64,000 nt of DNA from Bos javanicus (lineage: Eukaryota > Chordata > Mammalia > Artiodactyla > Bovidae): contig NC_083869.1 of assembly GCF_032452875.1 (NCBI RefSeq), positions 77,866,501 to 77,930,500 on the forward strand. Direction: 5' to 3'. The stretch's first letter is position 1. The number at the start of each line of letters is the position of its first letter. The notes under the pieces were generated by a model, which saw only the letters and a program-made list of their open reading frames with translations, made no database searches and was not told the origin of the DNA. This document shows positions 11,240 through 23,555 of this stretch, piece after piece. A program made the translations under genes and the position numbers.

Positions 11240-11296
11240 CTATATCCTAGTCACTTTGTATCTGTTTTTACCAGATACAAAGTGACCAGGATATAG
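11240..11296. repeat. Near-perfect inverted repeat (25-bp stem, 7-nt loop)
   Basis: Left arm 11240-11264 and right arm 11272-11296 are reverse complements except at one position; the loop is 'tttttac'. In a plus-strand RNA the single difference gives an A-C mismatch. In a minus-strand RNA it becomes a U-G wobble, so all 25 pairs form. No known repeat family is recognised in the arms. It lies 36 bp after the solo LTR. Could be a recent inverted duplication or a hairpin RNA precursor; the function is unknown. Confidence 0.95.
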
Positions 11297-12689
11297 TTAT
11301 TTATTACTACTTTTTATACTTAGTTACTTAACTGGAACTTTTAGGTTTTTCTTTTGGCATCAGAATGCACTGAAAATTTACTGAGATTCTACCAGCATTG
11401 TGAATATAGAAAGTTTAGAAATATTTTCTCTTTATTAAAAATGGATGGGGGAACAAATGCTTAGATGGAGAAGTTAGCATAGGAAGAGAGGGGGGTATAC
11501 ATTATTGTCAGACAGAAGCATAGGGGATTTAAACATTGACATTTTCAAATGAAGAAAAGAGAAAGTGAAAGAAATTTGTTCATTTAGCCAGGACTACTCA
11601 ATGAGAAGGGAGTGAGATTGCTGAAAATCAGGATGTAGGACTGAATTAAGGGGTTGATAAGATTTAAAGCATAAAGAATCTACTTTACTATACAGCTAAG
11701 CATAGCATAATTGTTCAATACACTCTTGGTTATTTATTTAGTCAAATGCCATAAGTTTTAATTATTTAGATAAAGATCATTTCATTGGAACTTTTGGAAA
11801 AACATATAAAAGAAAGGGAAAGCAAATCTATGATTTTATAGCTTATCGTGGTATATCTGATACACAGTGCTTCCAGGTATGTATGAGATATGTATTGTTT
11901 GTATAAATACACACATCTGTTTGAATCAATAAGCAGAAGAAAGCTGGTTTCTGTACAACTGATGCATTTTCTGGCTCTTTCTAAAGGTACTTACAGCTGC
12001 TGGACTAAGATGTGCTGTATAAATACATATTCTAAAAATTGTTTTAATTTGGCACTTCTGTCAAAATACTTCTAAATACTATCCTTTTTCACTTTATGCC
12101 TGAGACTCTGTAACCTAACATAGTGCAGCCTTCTTCTCCCAGTTGGTCTATGGGAGGCATGAGAAATATCAGTGAGAATAACAAGCAAAAATCCCCCAAT
12201 AGGTATTCAACTCAAAAGATAGACAGAGTTGAGAAGAGATTATGCAGAGAAGAAAAAAAAATTGTTTTAGAAGGAGAAAGCAGTCATTTTAAATAAAAAC
12301 TTCATCCAGATGACTTGATCACATGCTCTTCCAAGCCTTTCTAAAATCTTGTCTATGTTTCTGGGTTACTTTTAGAATAAGGTTTACATTCTCCAAATTA
12401 CCACTCAGTTATGTGGTTTCTCATTTATAATTCTAGATACAGGAGTAGGGAAAAATACAGGGGTAATCAAGATATTCAGTCACTGGTACTGGATGAAATG
12501 ATGTGCAGGCTTCAGAAAGTTGTTTGGCAATTCTTAATCTCAACTTTGATTAGTTAAAAAAAAAAAAAGCAACTACATTCCAATAAATTTCTTTAAAAAT
12601 TAAAAAAAATATTAAAGAATTTTTAAAAAGAAAAGCATGGTTTCTACTTACAGGAATATGAAGTATATACATTTTAATCTATTTATCCT
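11297..12689. other. Single-copy AT-rich DNA
   Basis: No gene recognised. 12545-12650 is A-rich and could be the decayed tail of an old LINE, but nothing upstream supports this. Confidence 0.5.
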
Positions 12690-13530
12690 GCTAAGAACAA
12701 AACTATCTTGGACAGTTAATGAGCAAACATACAAAGAAACAAGCATAAAATAACAAAAACAAACCAAAAACACAGAACATGAGAACAATGAAAATCACAG
12801 AGAAGACAGATCTGCCAGGGACCTCACAGCACAAGGACCAGTACAGCTTTGAGTTCCCTGGGCCTTCATTTTGCTTCTTATATCCAAGAAATGAAGTAGA
12901 AGCAGTAGGGAACAAAGACACTCCAAAGGGCACAGACAAAACTTCCAGATATAATGCTGCCTTTTAGCCAAAGAACCAAGAATATCGGCAGTAACAACTT
13001 AACCAGCCAAACACCATCAAAAGACTGTGACCCCTCCACCACTTGCACCACACAAGCTAAATGGGTAGCAGAGAAGACTGCATAAGAAGCAAGATTTGTC
13101 ATTCCTTCTGGGTTGAAAATATGTAATTTTTCAACTAATATGAAAATAGCATATTAACAATATGCAAACTAACTCCGGACTTTTGGTATCAGTGGAAACT
13201 GTATGAGCAACCTGGACTTCATCTACATTGAGAAGTCACAACGCAATTATCTCTCTCCATGTTAGAATCACTTTTTAAAAGACCAGGTAAAAAGGCAGGT
13301 GTTTTACCACAACACAATAGTGAAGGTGCCACCAAAGGCAACACGAATAGCAATAATGAGGTGTCCTTGCTCCTTCCAGGCAAGGTGATGTTAATAGCAG
13401 TGTTGGAGATCTGGTAATCCCATCTCCATCCAGAACTAAGAGGACATCCTCCATCCCCAAGCAATAGAGGCTGAGAGGTCAACTGACCTTCTACCCTGAC
13501 TTGGTAATTCAAGGACACATCTATCCTTCC
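12690..13530. mobile_element. Possible old L1 5'-UTR-like segment
   Basis: This block has the composition and several phrase-like stretches I associate with 5' UTRs of old mammalian L1s: 'cacagcacaaggaccagtac', 'aaagggcacagacaaaactt', a 'catctacattgagaagtcac' stretch near 13222, and a 'ccttccaggcaaggtgatgt' stretch. No L1 ORF1 follows. Reading frames on both strands here have no recognisable protein motifs. Alternative: an unrelated ancient repeat or single-copy DNA. Confidence 0.4.
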
Positions 13531-13659
13531 CCTGCCACAGTGATATCACGAATGGTCAGTGAAAGCAAATGAATTAAGACCCAGAATGTAAAAACATAAT
13601 ATTCTTGTTGTCCACATTTCAAGTGAAAATCACTGATATGTCAAGAACTAGAGAAATAT

Positions 13660-14185
13660 CAACTTGAAGGAAAAGAGCAATAGATGCTGTATTGCAAATT
13701 GCTACTGTAATAAGTTGCCACACACTTGTGGGTTAAAACAACAACATTATTATTTTACAGTTACGAAGGTCAGACGTGAAAATGGTATTCACTGGACTAA
13801 CAAAGGAGTTGACAGACATGTATTCTGCTGGAGAATTTAAGAAAGACCTTATTTCTTTTGTTTTCTGTCTCCTAGAGGCTGCCTGTATTCTTTGGTTTTC
13901 ATCTCCTTCCATCTTCAAAACTAACAATGAATGATTAAGTTGTTCTCATGCTGCGTCACTCTGACACTCAATTTCCTTCTATATCCTAATAAGGATCCTG
14001 GTGATTGCACTGGGTCTCCCACACAAGTCAGAATAATTCCCCCATCTCAAGATCAGTCAATTAAGAAACTTACTTTCATTTGCACATTTAATTTCCCCTT
14101 GCCACATAGCCTAACATATTCACAGCTTTCAGGGATTAAGACATGGGCACCCTTTGTAGCACATTATCAGTCTACCACCAAAGAG
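13660..14185. mobile_element. Ancient interspersed repeat, family uncertain
   Basis: Begins with a 'tactgtaataagttgccaca' and 'gggttaaaacaacaacatt' module and ends 'tcagtctaccacca', matching the general layout of an old mammal-wide repeat that I link, without certainty, to ancient L1 3' regions. A (T)n tract follows at 14231-14248. No coding capacity. Confidence 0.35.
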
Positions 14186-14424
14186 AACATTATGAAACCT
14201 AAGGATTGTTTTTTAAGCTTTCAAAGTCTTCTTTTTTTTTTTTTTTAGTTCTCCACTCACTTGCTGAGAAGATAATTAATTGCAAGTTTATATGATGCTT
14301 CTACTTACTTTCATTATTCAAATCAAGAAGCTCACAACATGTCTCTGTTTCTGAAGAATTTTTATAGACTTGTCTCTTCCATAATAAATAATAATCCTTA
14401 AAGAAGTAATAAATGCAGAATAGT

Positions 14425-14514
14425 GAAGTCGCTCAGCCATATCTGACTTTTAGCGACCCCATGGACTGCAGCCTACCAGGCTCCTCCATCCATGGGATTT
14501 TCCAAGGAAGAGTG
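14425..14514 (-). mobile_element. Bov-A SINE fragment
   Basis: About 90 bp of antisense Bov-A, including 'catggactgcagcctaccag' and 'atgggattttccaaggaaga'. Truncated at the internal side. Confidence 0.85.
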
Positions 14515-15804
14515 TTCATATCTACTCCCTGTAGTCTAGCACAGATGTGCAAATTCTTAACTATTGGGGACATTGGATGAAGGATACTGTGATCTTTCTG
14601 TGTTATATCTTACAAATTCATGCCAATCTAAAGTTAAATCAAAGTTTGAAACTTAAAAAAAATATATAGTAATGCTTACTCTCTAGATTTGTTGTCAGAA
14701 TGAAATACTGATATATTTGAAAGTACCTGTTTAACACTTAGTATTTAAAAACACTCAGTTTATCTGATTTTGCTTTCCTTTTCTCTTGCTCCTTTGTAAG
14801 TGCACATGACTTCTTGTAAACTAAAATTGTTTCCCTTCCAATGGAATACACCATCCCTTGACCTTGACAAACTGTCTGACCTGAACAGATACTCTGTTAC
14901 ATTTGGATTTGAATTCAATATAATATCCAGGAGCAGAGGTGATACTGCACATAAACACAACAAGTAATTCTTTAAGGCTGTCAAAACTAGAGATAAAATT
15001 TTAATAGTGCTTGATATCAAAGGGAGGGAAGTAAGTAAGATGATACATTACTAATCACCTGACTATCTTAGGATGCTCATGAGGACAAAATAGCAGACTA
15101 AGAAGCTAAGTATCAGCTTGCTGATGGTTTTAGGACTCCAAGGAACATGTGAACGGGGACTCAAGTTCAAGGTCATAGGTAGGACTTGTCTCCAAAACTT
15201 TCCTCTACCACAACCAAACCTTAGCACCAGCTGCTGATAGTTGGTAATTGAAGGGATAACTATCTAGTTCCTATGGATCCTAGATGCATTTACCTACTGT
15301 TCTATGTGACTTTGTAGCTAGGGTTCAAGTAAACCTAAACTTCTTTTTTCCACATTAAGTGAGCATTTCCAGAGAAGCAAAGTGTCTCTGTTCTCCCTAC
15401 ACTCAGAGAAGAAGCAAAGTCAGTGAGGTCAAATAAAGAATTAAAGGGCTCAAGTACCTAGACAACAGACCCCTATGCAGACTGAGGGTTTAGAGAAGAA
15501 GGAGAAGGGGGTGAGTTTCTTCCTGCAGCCACTGGGCTGCAGCTAGTCAGAAAGCAAAAGCAAGCCGCCACTGTCCTGACAGGGAAGGAGTGACAACCAC
15601 CAGAAACTTTCAAGTTTGGAGTCCATATGGGTAGAATCCAGATGTTTCTGCACTTCTGGAAGGAAGACAGTCTGTTTTCTGGTTGCCTCAGTAGTGGTAA
15701 CCCATCCATCTTCTAAGAAATCCATCATGCTTTTTCACCTAAATTAGAACCATTGCATTAAAATCAGATTATGGCCTATTGGCTAAATCTAGGAAATGAT
15801 ACAC
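14515..15804. other. Single-copy DNA, nothing recognised
   Basis: About 1.3 kb with no family repeat seen. Two overlapping minus-strand frames at 15473-15728 contain no domain and are not supported as a gene. Confidence 0.5.
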
Positions 15805-15811
15805 GTACCTA

Positions 15812-16022
15812 ACCTGGTACCTCAAATGGTAAAGAATCTGCCCACAATGGAGGAGAATGAAGTTTGATTCCTGGGTCAAGGAGATCCCCTGGGAAAGGAA
15901 ATAGCCACCCACTCCAGTATTTTTGCCTGGGAAATCCCATGGACAGAGGAGTCTAGCAGAATAGAGTCCATGGGGTCGCAGAGTCAGACACAACTGAGAA
16001 ACTGACACTTTCACTTTCGTGG
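15812..16022 (+). mobile_element. Bov-tA SINE
   Basis: Sense copy with a tRNA-like head ('ggtaaagaatctgcccacaa'), a Bov-A body and the 'caactgagaaactgacactt' tail. Flanked by 'gtaccta' at 15805-15811 and 16023-16029, a probable short target duplication. The B box is altered ('gtttgattcc'). Confidence 0.92.
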
Positions 16023-16029
16023 GTACCTA

Positions 16030-16490
16030 GTGGATAGCTTCTAGTTTCAGGGGAAGAGAAAGGCCATTAGAAAAGAAAGTGAGAAGGAATTACAGAGACT
16101 GGCTGTCATGTGACCTTATTTAACCCCCGGTAAGCCATGGTCCCTAAAGAGATGGTACTGTGGTATAAAGGCCAGATGCAGCTCAAGGTACTTTTGGATA
16201 TTACAATGATTCAAAGGCTTTTCCTGATTGCAAGATGTTTGCAGTAGGGTTTTTGAGATCTTGCTGTGCATCACAGTTTTCTGCTAAATGCTGAATGAAC
16301 CTTGGAATAGAGTGTGGATAGAAGCCCAATCCCTAATCCTAAAACCTCCATTACAGATGCAGATTCCAATGGATGCATAAGGATTTGTATGCACACGTTT
16401 GCATTCAGATAAATATCTGAACAAACTTGCTTGGCCAATGTTTCTTTTGGTTATTGAGGCACACAATCCCTAGTGTGTTTCCTTTCTGAT
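16030..16490. other. Single-copy DNA
   Basis: About 460 bp between a SINE and an L1 3' end. No gene or repeat recognised. Confidence 0.5.
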
Positions 16491-16492
16491 CA

Positions 16493-16872
16493 GTTTTTTT
16501 TTTTCTAATTTTATTGGAGTATCATCAATTTACAATGTTCGGTTAGTTTCAGGTGTACAGCAAAATTATTCACTTAAACATGTACATATAATCATTTTTT
16601 TTCAGTTTTTTTCTGCATATAGGTCATCATTACAGAACATAGAGTTCCCTGTGCTATATGGTAGATCCATGTTAGTTCTCTTTATATGTGTGAGTATGTT
16701 AATCCCAAACTCCTAATTTCTCCCTCCTTGACATGTTTCCCTTTTGGTAACCATAAGTTTGTGTTTTAAATTTGTGAGTATGTTCCTGATTTGGAAATAA
16801 GTTCATTTATGTCATTTTAATTAGATTCCACATATCAGTGATCTCATTTTACCAGTTATTTTTGTCTCTGTG
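16493..16872 (-). mobile_element. L1 3' end, old copy
   Basis: The poly-T start on the plus strand is the A tail of a minus-strand L1. It is followed by antisense L1 3' UTR: 'attttattggagtatcatca', 'ggtgtacagcaaaattattc', 'gagttccctgtgctatatgg' and 'aataagttcatttatgtc'. Strongly 5'-truncated. An (AAT)n tract lies just after it (16904-16921). Confidence 0.88.
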
Positions 16873-17082
16873 AGAATCCTGAAGATCCTTTTTATTATTC
16901 TCAATAATAATAATAATAAATTTGAGAAACAGTGAATATTTATTTAGAACTTGTGTATGTCAGATTATTTTGTGTTCACAAACCTCTGTGGATGAAATAC
17001 TATATATGTGGGATTTTTTAAGTGTTTTATACACAAAGTAATTGAGTCAAAAAGATTATTAGAGGTTAGAAAAGAAAGATGG

Positions 17083-17290
17083 AAAGTGTTAGTCACTCAG
17101 TTGTGTCCAGATCTTTGTCACCCCATGGAATATAGCTCACCAGGCTCTTCTGTCCATGGAATCTTCAGGCAAGAATACTGAAGTGGGTTGCCATTCTCTT
17201 GTACAGGGGATCTTCCCGACCCAGGGATTAAACTTGGGTCTCCTGCATTGCAGGCAGATTCTTTACCATCTGAGCCACCAGGTTGCCCAA
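17083..17290 (-). mobile_element. Bov-tA SINE
   Basis: Full-length antisense copy: the Bov-A tail at the left ('gttagtcactcagttgtgtc') and the tRNA-like head at the right ('accatctgagccaccagg'). The B-box region reads 'cccagggattaaacttgg', one substitution from canonical. No clear target duplication. Confidence 0.93.
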
Positions 17291-18545
17291 GGTCAATTAA
17301 GCCCGACTCAAGAAAATGAGCTTTAATTTTTTGCTACCTAAGATAAACCTTTGCTCCTTTTTTCAATGGTTGATTCCCTCATCTGGTCTTCTATCTCAAG
17401 GGCAGAATGAAGCAGGGTCTACAGGGAGCCTAAAGCCCTTCTCTGAGCATTTCCCTCTCTCAGATTATCTCCCCTGCAAACTCAAGGCCTTCTTCTTTCT
17501 GAATCTATTCCAGGGTCCAGAATCAGGACATCCCATGTCTTTCTCACCAACCAATCACATGAGAGAGAAGAAAAGGAAAAAATAAAGTGAAAGGTCTAAG
17601 CACTCCCTCTTCCCACCTGAATGAATTTAGCCCCTTTCCCCCACTCCATCCGCCCTAAGCTACCTGTATCTGTACCAACTCATATTTACCATGTTGAACA
17701 AACAAATGGATGATAAAGGGGTCTCCTAAAATAGGTGGTGGAGATATGCTGGAAAACATTAAGTTCTGCTTGGAATCCCATGATTTCTGTTTTGATAAAA
17801 TCTTTTCAACTGTCCAAGGACAGATGCTGAATTCTGACTTGGTCACCATCTGCCCTGGACATAGGTGTAGCCAAACAGTGACCCAAAGCAAAAGGACAGA
17901 CAACACAAACAACCCTGTGATCCCACTCCAAACACGAGCATCTAAATAGCTTTTCCCAGAAAATGATGCTATTGTTCCTTTATGTATCATATGAGGTAGG
18001 GTCATCAAACTCTCACTTATTAGTAGTAGATGGCTTCCTGTCTTGCCCGGGGCTTTAGTGTCAATGTTTGCTTACATTTCAAAATAATAGAGTCATTTAT
18101 TTCCTTTATAGCTGCCTAGCAATTTTTAGGTAGCACTTTTATGTTTTCTCTTTTGTGAAGACATCAGTGCTTTTATTCAGCATACACCAAGACTTGGAAA
18201 GATAGGCAGCCTTTTTAAAGCACCTATCAGGAAAATCACTGTTTTGATAGATTCAGGTTCTTTCCTCCCTCCTCACTTCATACTTTCACTTTACAAAGAA
18301 AGCCTCAATGGACTTAAAAACTTTCTCTTGGAATGAGAAACCTTAAAGAAAAGTGCTAAAAGGGCAGGAGGAGTAGTCCTCCTCATGTAATTAACAGAGA
18401 CACTTGAGAAAATACAAAATCAGAAATGGAAGAAATGTTTACCATCCAATGTACTATTTCTACCTCCTGGTTTTTCCCCTCTAGTCCATTCTGTATAAGA
18501 ATTTCTCATTGAGATTTCTAAAGACATTTTTCAAAAGTCAATGCT
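17291..18545. other. Single-copy DNA
   Basis: No repeat family recognised over 1.25 kb. A 117-codon minus-strand frame at 17655-18008 has one hydrophobic stretch but no recognisable family, no Kozak-type support and no splice context, so I do not annotate it as a gene. Confidence 0.5.
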
Positions 18546-18735
18546 TTAAAAAAATTTATTGGAAAATAGTTACCTTACAATGTTGTTAGTTTCTGCTGTA
18601 CAGCAAAGTGAATCAGCTATATGTGTAAATACTTACCCTCGTTTTTTGGATTTCCTTCTCATTTAGATCACCACAGAGCACTGAGTAAACTTTCTTGTGA
18701 TATATAGTATGTTCTCATTAGTTATCTTTTTTATA
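18546..18735 (-). mobile_element. L1 3'-end fragment
   Basis: About 190 bp of antisense L1 3' terminus: 'gttgttagtttctgctgtac' and 'agcaaagtgaatcagctata', then 'cacagagcactgagtaaac'. Heavily truncated. Confidence 0.85.
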
Positions 18736-18739
18736 CAAG

Positions 18740-19392
18740 TCAATTTTTAAATGAAAATCCATGGAGGATTAATGTTGATGTCAAGTAAAAAAAGTTGCAT
18801 GTCTCTTTGCATACCTTCAAAATTTTTAATTTCCTGTACCTGGTCATCTTATTTAGACTTTTTGTTTGTTTGTGCATTTACCCCAACAGCTCAATTATAA
18901 ATAAGCACTAACCAAGCAGACTGCTTAGAATTTATACCTGTGTACCTTTATTTCCTTCAATACCTCAAATTTATCACTGGTCTCTTAGACATGGAGGTTA
19001 AATCTGACCATTTTTGTGTCTTCCCTTCCATGCTGACACTTAGGATTAGGGTTCTCTATTTGTGGAGTGTTTGTAGGAACTAATAGGGTATAAACTGAAT
19101 GTCTGGTGCCTAGCCATCTGTTTATGAGTCTCAGGCTAATAACATTTATTTAGATTCCCCTATGACAATGTAGTGTACATCCAGGCTTGGTAAGAATGTG
19201 TGACCATTGACCAGAATGCTTGGGGGTTGTGATTCTATTAGAAATTTCAAATTCAGTGTCTGACTCCAAAACATTTATAAAACTAAAAGCAGCATAAACA
19301 CACACACACACATATACACAATCATACAGAATACATAAAACTTAGTAGTCTCATTCATTTACTTGTTTTTTAACCAATATTTACTAAGCACC
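18740..19392. other. Single-copy DNA with short (CA)n
   Basis: No gene recognised. A short CA tract lies at 19297-19320. The last ~40 bp ('ccaatatttactaagcacc') resembles the end of an old interspersed repeat. Confidence 0.5.
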
Positions 19393-19605
19393 TGGGCTCA
19401 CGGGATTGCTCAGTGGTAAAGAATATGCTTGTCAATGAAGGAGACACAGGTTTAATCTCTGGGTCTTCCCTGGGAAGATCCCCTGGAGGAGGTCATGGCA
19501 ACCCACTCCAGTATTCTTACTGGGAAAATCCCATGGATTAAAGAACCTGGCAGTTAGAGTCCATGGGGTCACAAAAGAGTGGGACACTACTGAAGGACTA
19601 AACAA
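19393..19605 (+). mobile_element. Bov-tA SINE
   Basis: Sense copy starting 'gggctcacgggattgctcag' and ending 'actgaaggactaaacaac'. The flanks (a 'ttactaagcacct' and an 'atattaagtacct' motif) look like a diverged target duplication. The B box is mutated ('ggtttaatctc'). Confidence 0.9.
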
Positions 19606-21344
19606 CAATATTAAGTACCTACTTTGTACTCAGTCTTGTTTGGGTATTGTGGCTGTAACAATCACTACACTTCAACAGACTTATGTCTACTCTCGGGAAG
19701 AATACCTTGACCAGTGAGAAGGAAATAAGCAAAAAAAGAAAAAAGTACATTTTTATAACATGATTTAATATAGTATCAATACATATAAAGTATAATATCC
19801 AGAAATGATATGACATAAATGTGAGAAGCTGTTGTAGGTTGCCCTGATTCCTCAGTATCTTCACCAAATGAGAAGACAGTTTGTTTTCTAGGATCTAGGG
19901 TAGCCTTTAAAGGGTCTTGCTAACTTCCTAAGTACCTGCTGCAATATTTCTTGTCTTTAGCCTATATTCTTTCCACACCAATTTAAATAATTCCCTTGGG
20001 TTCTTCCTTTTAGAACTTGAGTTCTGACACATTCAAAGGGCCAAAGAACTCCTAGAAAGTTCAGGAAGAAGTTGAAGAATAGAGCTTTTCCAATTAAACT
20101 ACAGTGGGATGTGGCAGTAAGCAGGTAGCAAGATGGCTAGGTACCAGGGAAGGAGCTAGGTTGCAGTGGGGCAGGCCAAGACCCCCACATCACCCCTCCA
20201 GCAATTGCTCCAAGCTTTTAATAATGACTAATCATAATACTGCCATTTGCCGATCTAATTCTTACCCATATGGTGTTCTATTTAATAAAAAATTACATTA
20301 AGAACACCTGCTAATCAGCTGCTTCAGCTAATTTAAAAGGGAAAAAAAATCTAATAGTACTTTTACATTTTCTAATTAGGTATTATGAGTTTTAATTAAT
20401 GTCTTAATTAGATGCCATTATCTACTCCTGACACTGGTGCATTATTTGAAACCAGGCTTTGATTACTATACTGATATGTGTTCTGTTCTTTTTTTTCCCA
20501 CAAACAAGTAGCTGGCTTTATTTTTTCTATTTAGGAAAAGCTTCCCTGCATTCAAGCAGTACTGTTTCCCAGTCACATTGCCTGTGGTGTGGTTTCTTCA
20601 TCTGGCTCCTTCCAGGGCTGTCTTTTCTGTAGTCTTTTCACTCCCAGAGGCTCTGATCCCTTAAGTCCATAGATGGGCTGCCTGGAGCCCCTTCTCTCTT
20701 AAAGCGACCTCACTGCACTAAGTATGCATTTTTTAATTAGCTATTTCCTCCTTAAAGCTCACCAGATGTTGTATTGGCAGTGAGGATACAGAAAGGGGCT
20801 AAATACAGAATTTGAATTGAAAAAGTACGAAAGACTAAATAAATAAATGAACTACAAAATGTCACAATATCAAAATGACAGGTAAGAAAATTCGTCTTCA
20901 AGCTTGATACTCTGCAACATCACTTCCAAAGCAACCTTCAGGGTAAAAGAGTGTGCCTGAGAAGTGAGTGCATGTGGACGCTGGGCTAGTTTTGATCCAT
21001 GTAGACATGAGGATACATGCCTTAAGTGATACCTGGTAAACAATGTCTTGTTGATTTTGGTGTTTATATTGTAACTACTCAACTAAATGGATGGTGCAAA
21101 TGAATAGGGTAAGATTAAAAAGTATATTTTATACAATTGCAAGTGCCATATGGTCACAAAGGATTAAGTTTTACAATTGACGGAGGTAAGGGGGACAAGG
21201 AGAAGGCTGCAAAGTGTCCTAATTTATGAAATATGAACAGAAAATGCGGCAGTTTTCTGATGTTGTTGACTGGTGGTTTTCTTCCATTCTATTTTCTGCC
21301 TAGTGTGATTAAAATGACCGAGAAACTAAACCTATATTTTGAAG
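19606..21344. other. Repeat-free single-copy DNA
   Basis: About 1.7 kb without any recognised transposon, one of the longer such stretches here. Contains the TAAT-rich block annotated separately. No coding exon recognised. Confidence 0.5.
20215..20470. promoter_or_regulatory. Candidate regulatory element, TAAT/TAATTA cluster
   Basis: Three palindromic TAATTA cores at 20373-20378, 20393-20398 and 20405-20410 lie within 38 bp. Other TAAT cores are around 20221-20245, 20256, 20284, 20312 and 20333, and an E-box CAGCTG is at 20317-20322. TAATTA is the usual core for paired-type and Hox-type homeodomains. The segment sits in repeat-free DNA. Such density can arise by chance in AT-rich DNA, so enhancer function is an inference that needs cross-species conservation. 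Confidence 0.25.
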
Positions 21345-21423
21345 ACTTTTTTTAAATTGACATATAGTTTATTTATAATGTGCTAGTTACTGCTTTACAG
21401 CAAAGTGATTCATTTATATATTT
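21345..21423 (-). mobile_element. L1 3'-terminal fragment
   Basis: 'ttttttaaattgacatatag' followed by 'tttacagcaaagtgattcat' is the antisense L1 3' end. Only ~80 bp remain, directly abutting a BovB, which may have inserted into it. Confidence 0.75.
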
Positions 21424-23510
21424 ATTGTTGTTCACTTGCTAAGTCATGTCTGGACTCTTTGTGACCCCATGGACTGCAGCACACAAGACCTCTCTGTCCT
21501 TTGCTATCTCCCGGAGTTTGCTCAAATTCCTGTCCATTGAGTCAGTGATGCTATCTAACCACATTATCTTCTGCCACCTTCTTCTCCTTTTGACTTCAAT
21601 CTTTCCCAGCATCAGAGTCTTTTCCAGTGAGTCCACTCTTCCCAATCAGGTGACCAAAGTATTGGAGCTTCAGCTTCAGCATCAGTACTTCCAATAAATA
21701 TTCAGGGTTGATTTCCTTTAGGATTGACTGATTTGATTTCCTGGCAGCCCAAAGAGACTCTTAAAAATCTTCTCCAGTACGACTTGAAAGAATCAATTCT
21801 TCAGAGCTGAGCCTTCTCTATGGTCCAACTCTCACATCTGTACATGACTCCTGGGAGAACCATAGCTTTGCCTATATGGATCTTTGTTGGCAAAGTAATG
21901 TCTCTGCTTTTTAATACACTGTCTAGGTGTGTTATGGCTTTCTTTTCAAGAAGCAAGTTTTTTTTCTTTTTTTCTTTTTTTAATTTCAAGGCTGCAGTCA
22001 CTATCTGCAGTGATTTTGAAGCCCAAGAAAATAAAATATGTCACTGTTTCCACATTTTCCTCTTCTATTTGTCATGAAGTAATGGGACTGCATGCCATGA
22101 TTTCAGTTTTTTGACTGTTAAGTTTAAAGCTAGAGCTAGATTTTTTGCTCTCCTGTTTCACCTTCAAGAGGCTATGTAGTTCGTCTTCACTTTCTACCAT
22201 TAGAGTGGCATAATCTGCCTATCTGAGGTTGCTGATATTTTTCCCAGCAATCTTGATTCTAGCTTGTGATTCATCCACCCCAGCATCTCACATGATGTAC
22301 TCTGCCTATAAGTTAAATAGGAAGGTGGCAATACACAGACTTGTCTTATTCTTTTCCCAATTTTGAACCAGTCAGTTGTTCAATGTAAGGTTTTAACTGT
22401 TGCTTCTTGACCCATATACTGCTTTCTCAGGAAACAGGTAAAATGGTCTGTTGTTATTCTCATCTCTTTAATAATTTTCCACAGTTTATTGTGATCCATA
22501 CAGTCAAAGGCTTTAGTGTAGTCAATGAAGCAGAAGTCAATATTTTTATGGAATTCCCTTTCTTTCTGTATGATCCAATGAGTATTGTCAATTTGATTTC
22601 TGATTCCTATGCCTTTTCTAAACGTTTAAATCTGTAAGTTCTCTGTTCACTTACTGATGAAGCCTTGCTTGAATGATTTTGAGGATAACCTTACTATTCT
22701 GTGAAATGAGAGCAATTGTAAGGTAGTTTGAACAATTTTTACTATTGCCTTCTGTTTGGATTGGATTGAAAACCGACCTTTTCCAGTCCTGTGGCCATGG
22801 CTGAGTTTTCCTTATTTGCTGGCATATTGAGTGCAGCACTTTGAACAGCATGATCTTTTTAGAATTTGAAATAGCTCAACTGGAATTCCGTCACCTCCAC
22901 TAGCTTTGTTCGTAGTAATGCTTCCTAAGGCCCACTTGACTTCACATTCCAGAATATCTGGCTCTAGATGAGTGACCACATCATCGTGGTTATCCCAGTC
23001 ATTAAGACCTTTTTGCATAGTTTTTCTGTGTACTCTTGCCACCTCTTCTTAATCTCTTCTGCTCTGTTAGGTCCTCATCATCTCTATCCTTTACTGTGTC
23101 CATCCTTGCAGAAAACGTTCCCTTAATCTTTCCAGTTTTCCTGAAGAAATCTCTAGTCTTTGCCATTCTACTGTTTTCCTCTATCTCTTTGCATTGTTGA
23201 CTTAAGAAGGCCTTCTTATCTCTCCTTGCTTTTCTCTGGAACTCTGTGTTCATTTGTATTAATCTTTTCCTTTCTCCTTTGCTTTTGCTTCTTTTCTTTC
23301 CTCAGCTATTTGTAAAGCCTCTTCAGACAACTATTTTTCCTTTTAATATTTCTTTTTCTTTGGGATGGTCTTGGTCACTGCTTCTTGTACAATATTATGA
23401 AGCTCTGTCCTTAGTTCTTCAGGCACTTCGTCTACCAGATCTAGTCCATTGAATCTAATTATCATCTCCACTGTATAATTATAATGGATTTGATTAAGGT
23501 CATAAATATA
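21424..23510 (-). mobile_element. BovB LINE, 2.1-kb 5'-truncated copy
   Basis: Antisense BovB from its 3' terminus (21424) through the RT domain to the region between endonuclease and RT. Minus-strand frames show family pieces: 'ITTNKASGGDGIPVELFQIL' encoded near 22900, and 'RKARRDKKAFLSQQCKE' near 23200. The RT YADD box (antisense near 22215) reads TAG in place of the Tyr codon. Frameshifts and stops are many; an older, inactive copy. Confidence 0.93.
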
Positions 23511-23555
23511 TTTTAAAAAATTTTGTCCACATTACATGTCTTTGAGGTATCTTAA

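Noticed and set aside
12779..13518. Several overlapping frames on both strands (up to 99 codons)
   Set aside because: Probably chance frames in an old L1 5'-UTR-like block; no domain seen.
17655..18008. 117-codon minus-strand frame with a hydrophobic segment
   Set aside because: No recognisable domain, no splice signals or homologue recalled, and a size reachable by chance in 64 kb.
20104..20301. 65-codon plus-strand frame near the TAAT cluster
   Set aside because: No domain, and it runs into the AT-rich regulatory candidate; looks accidental.
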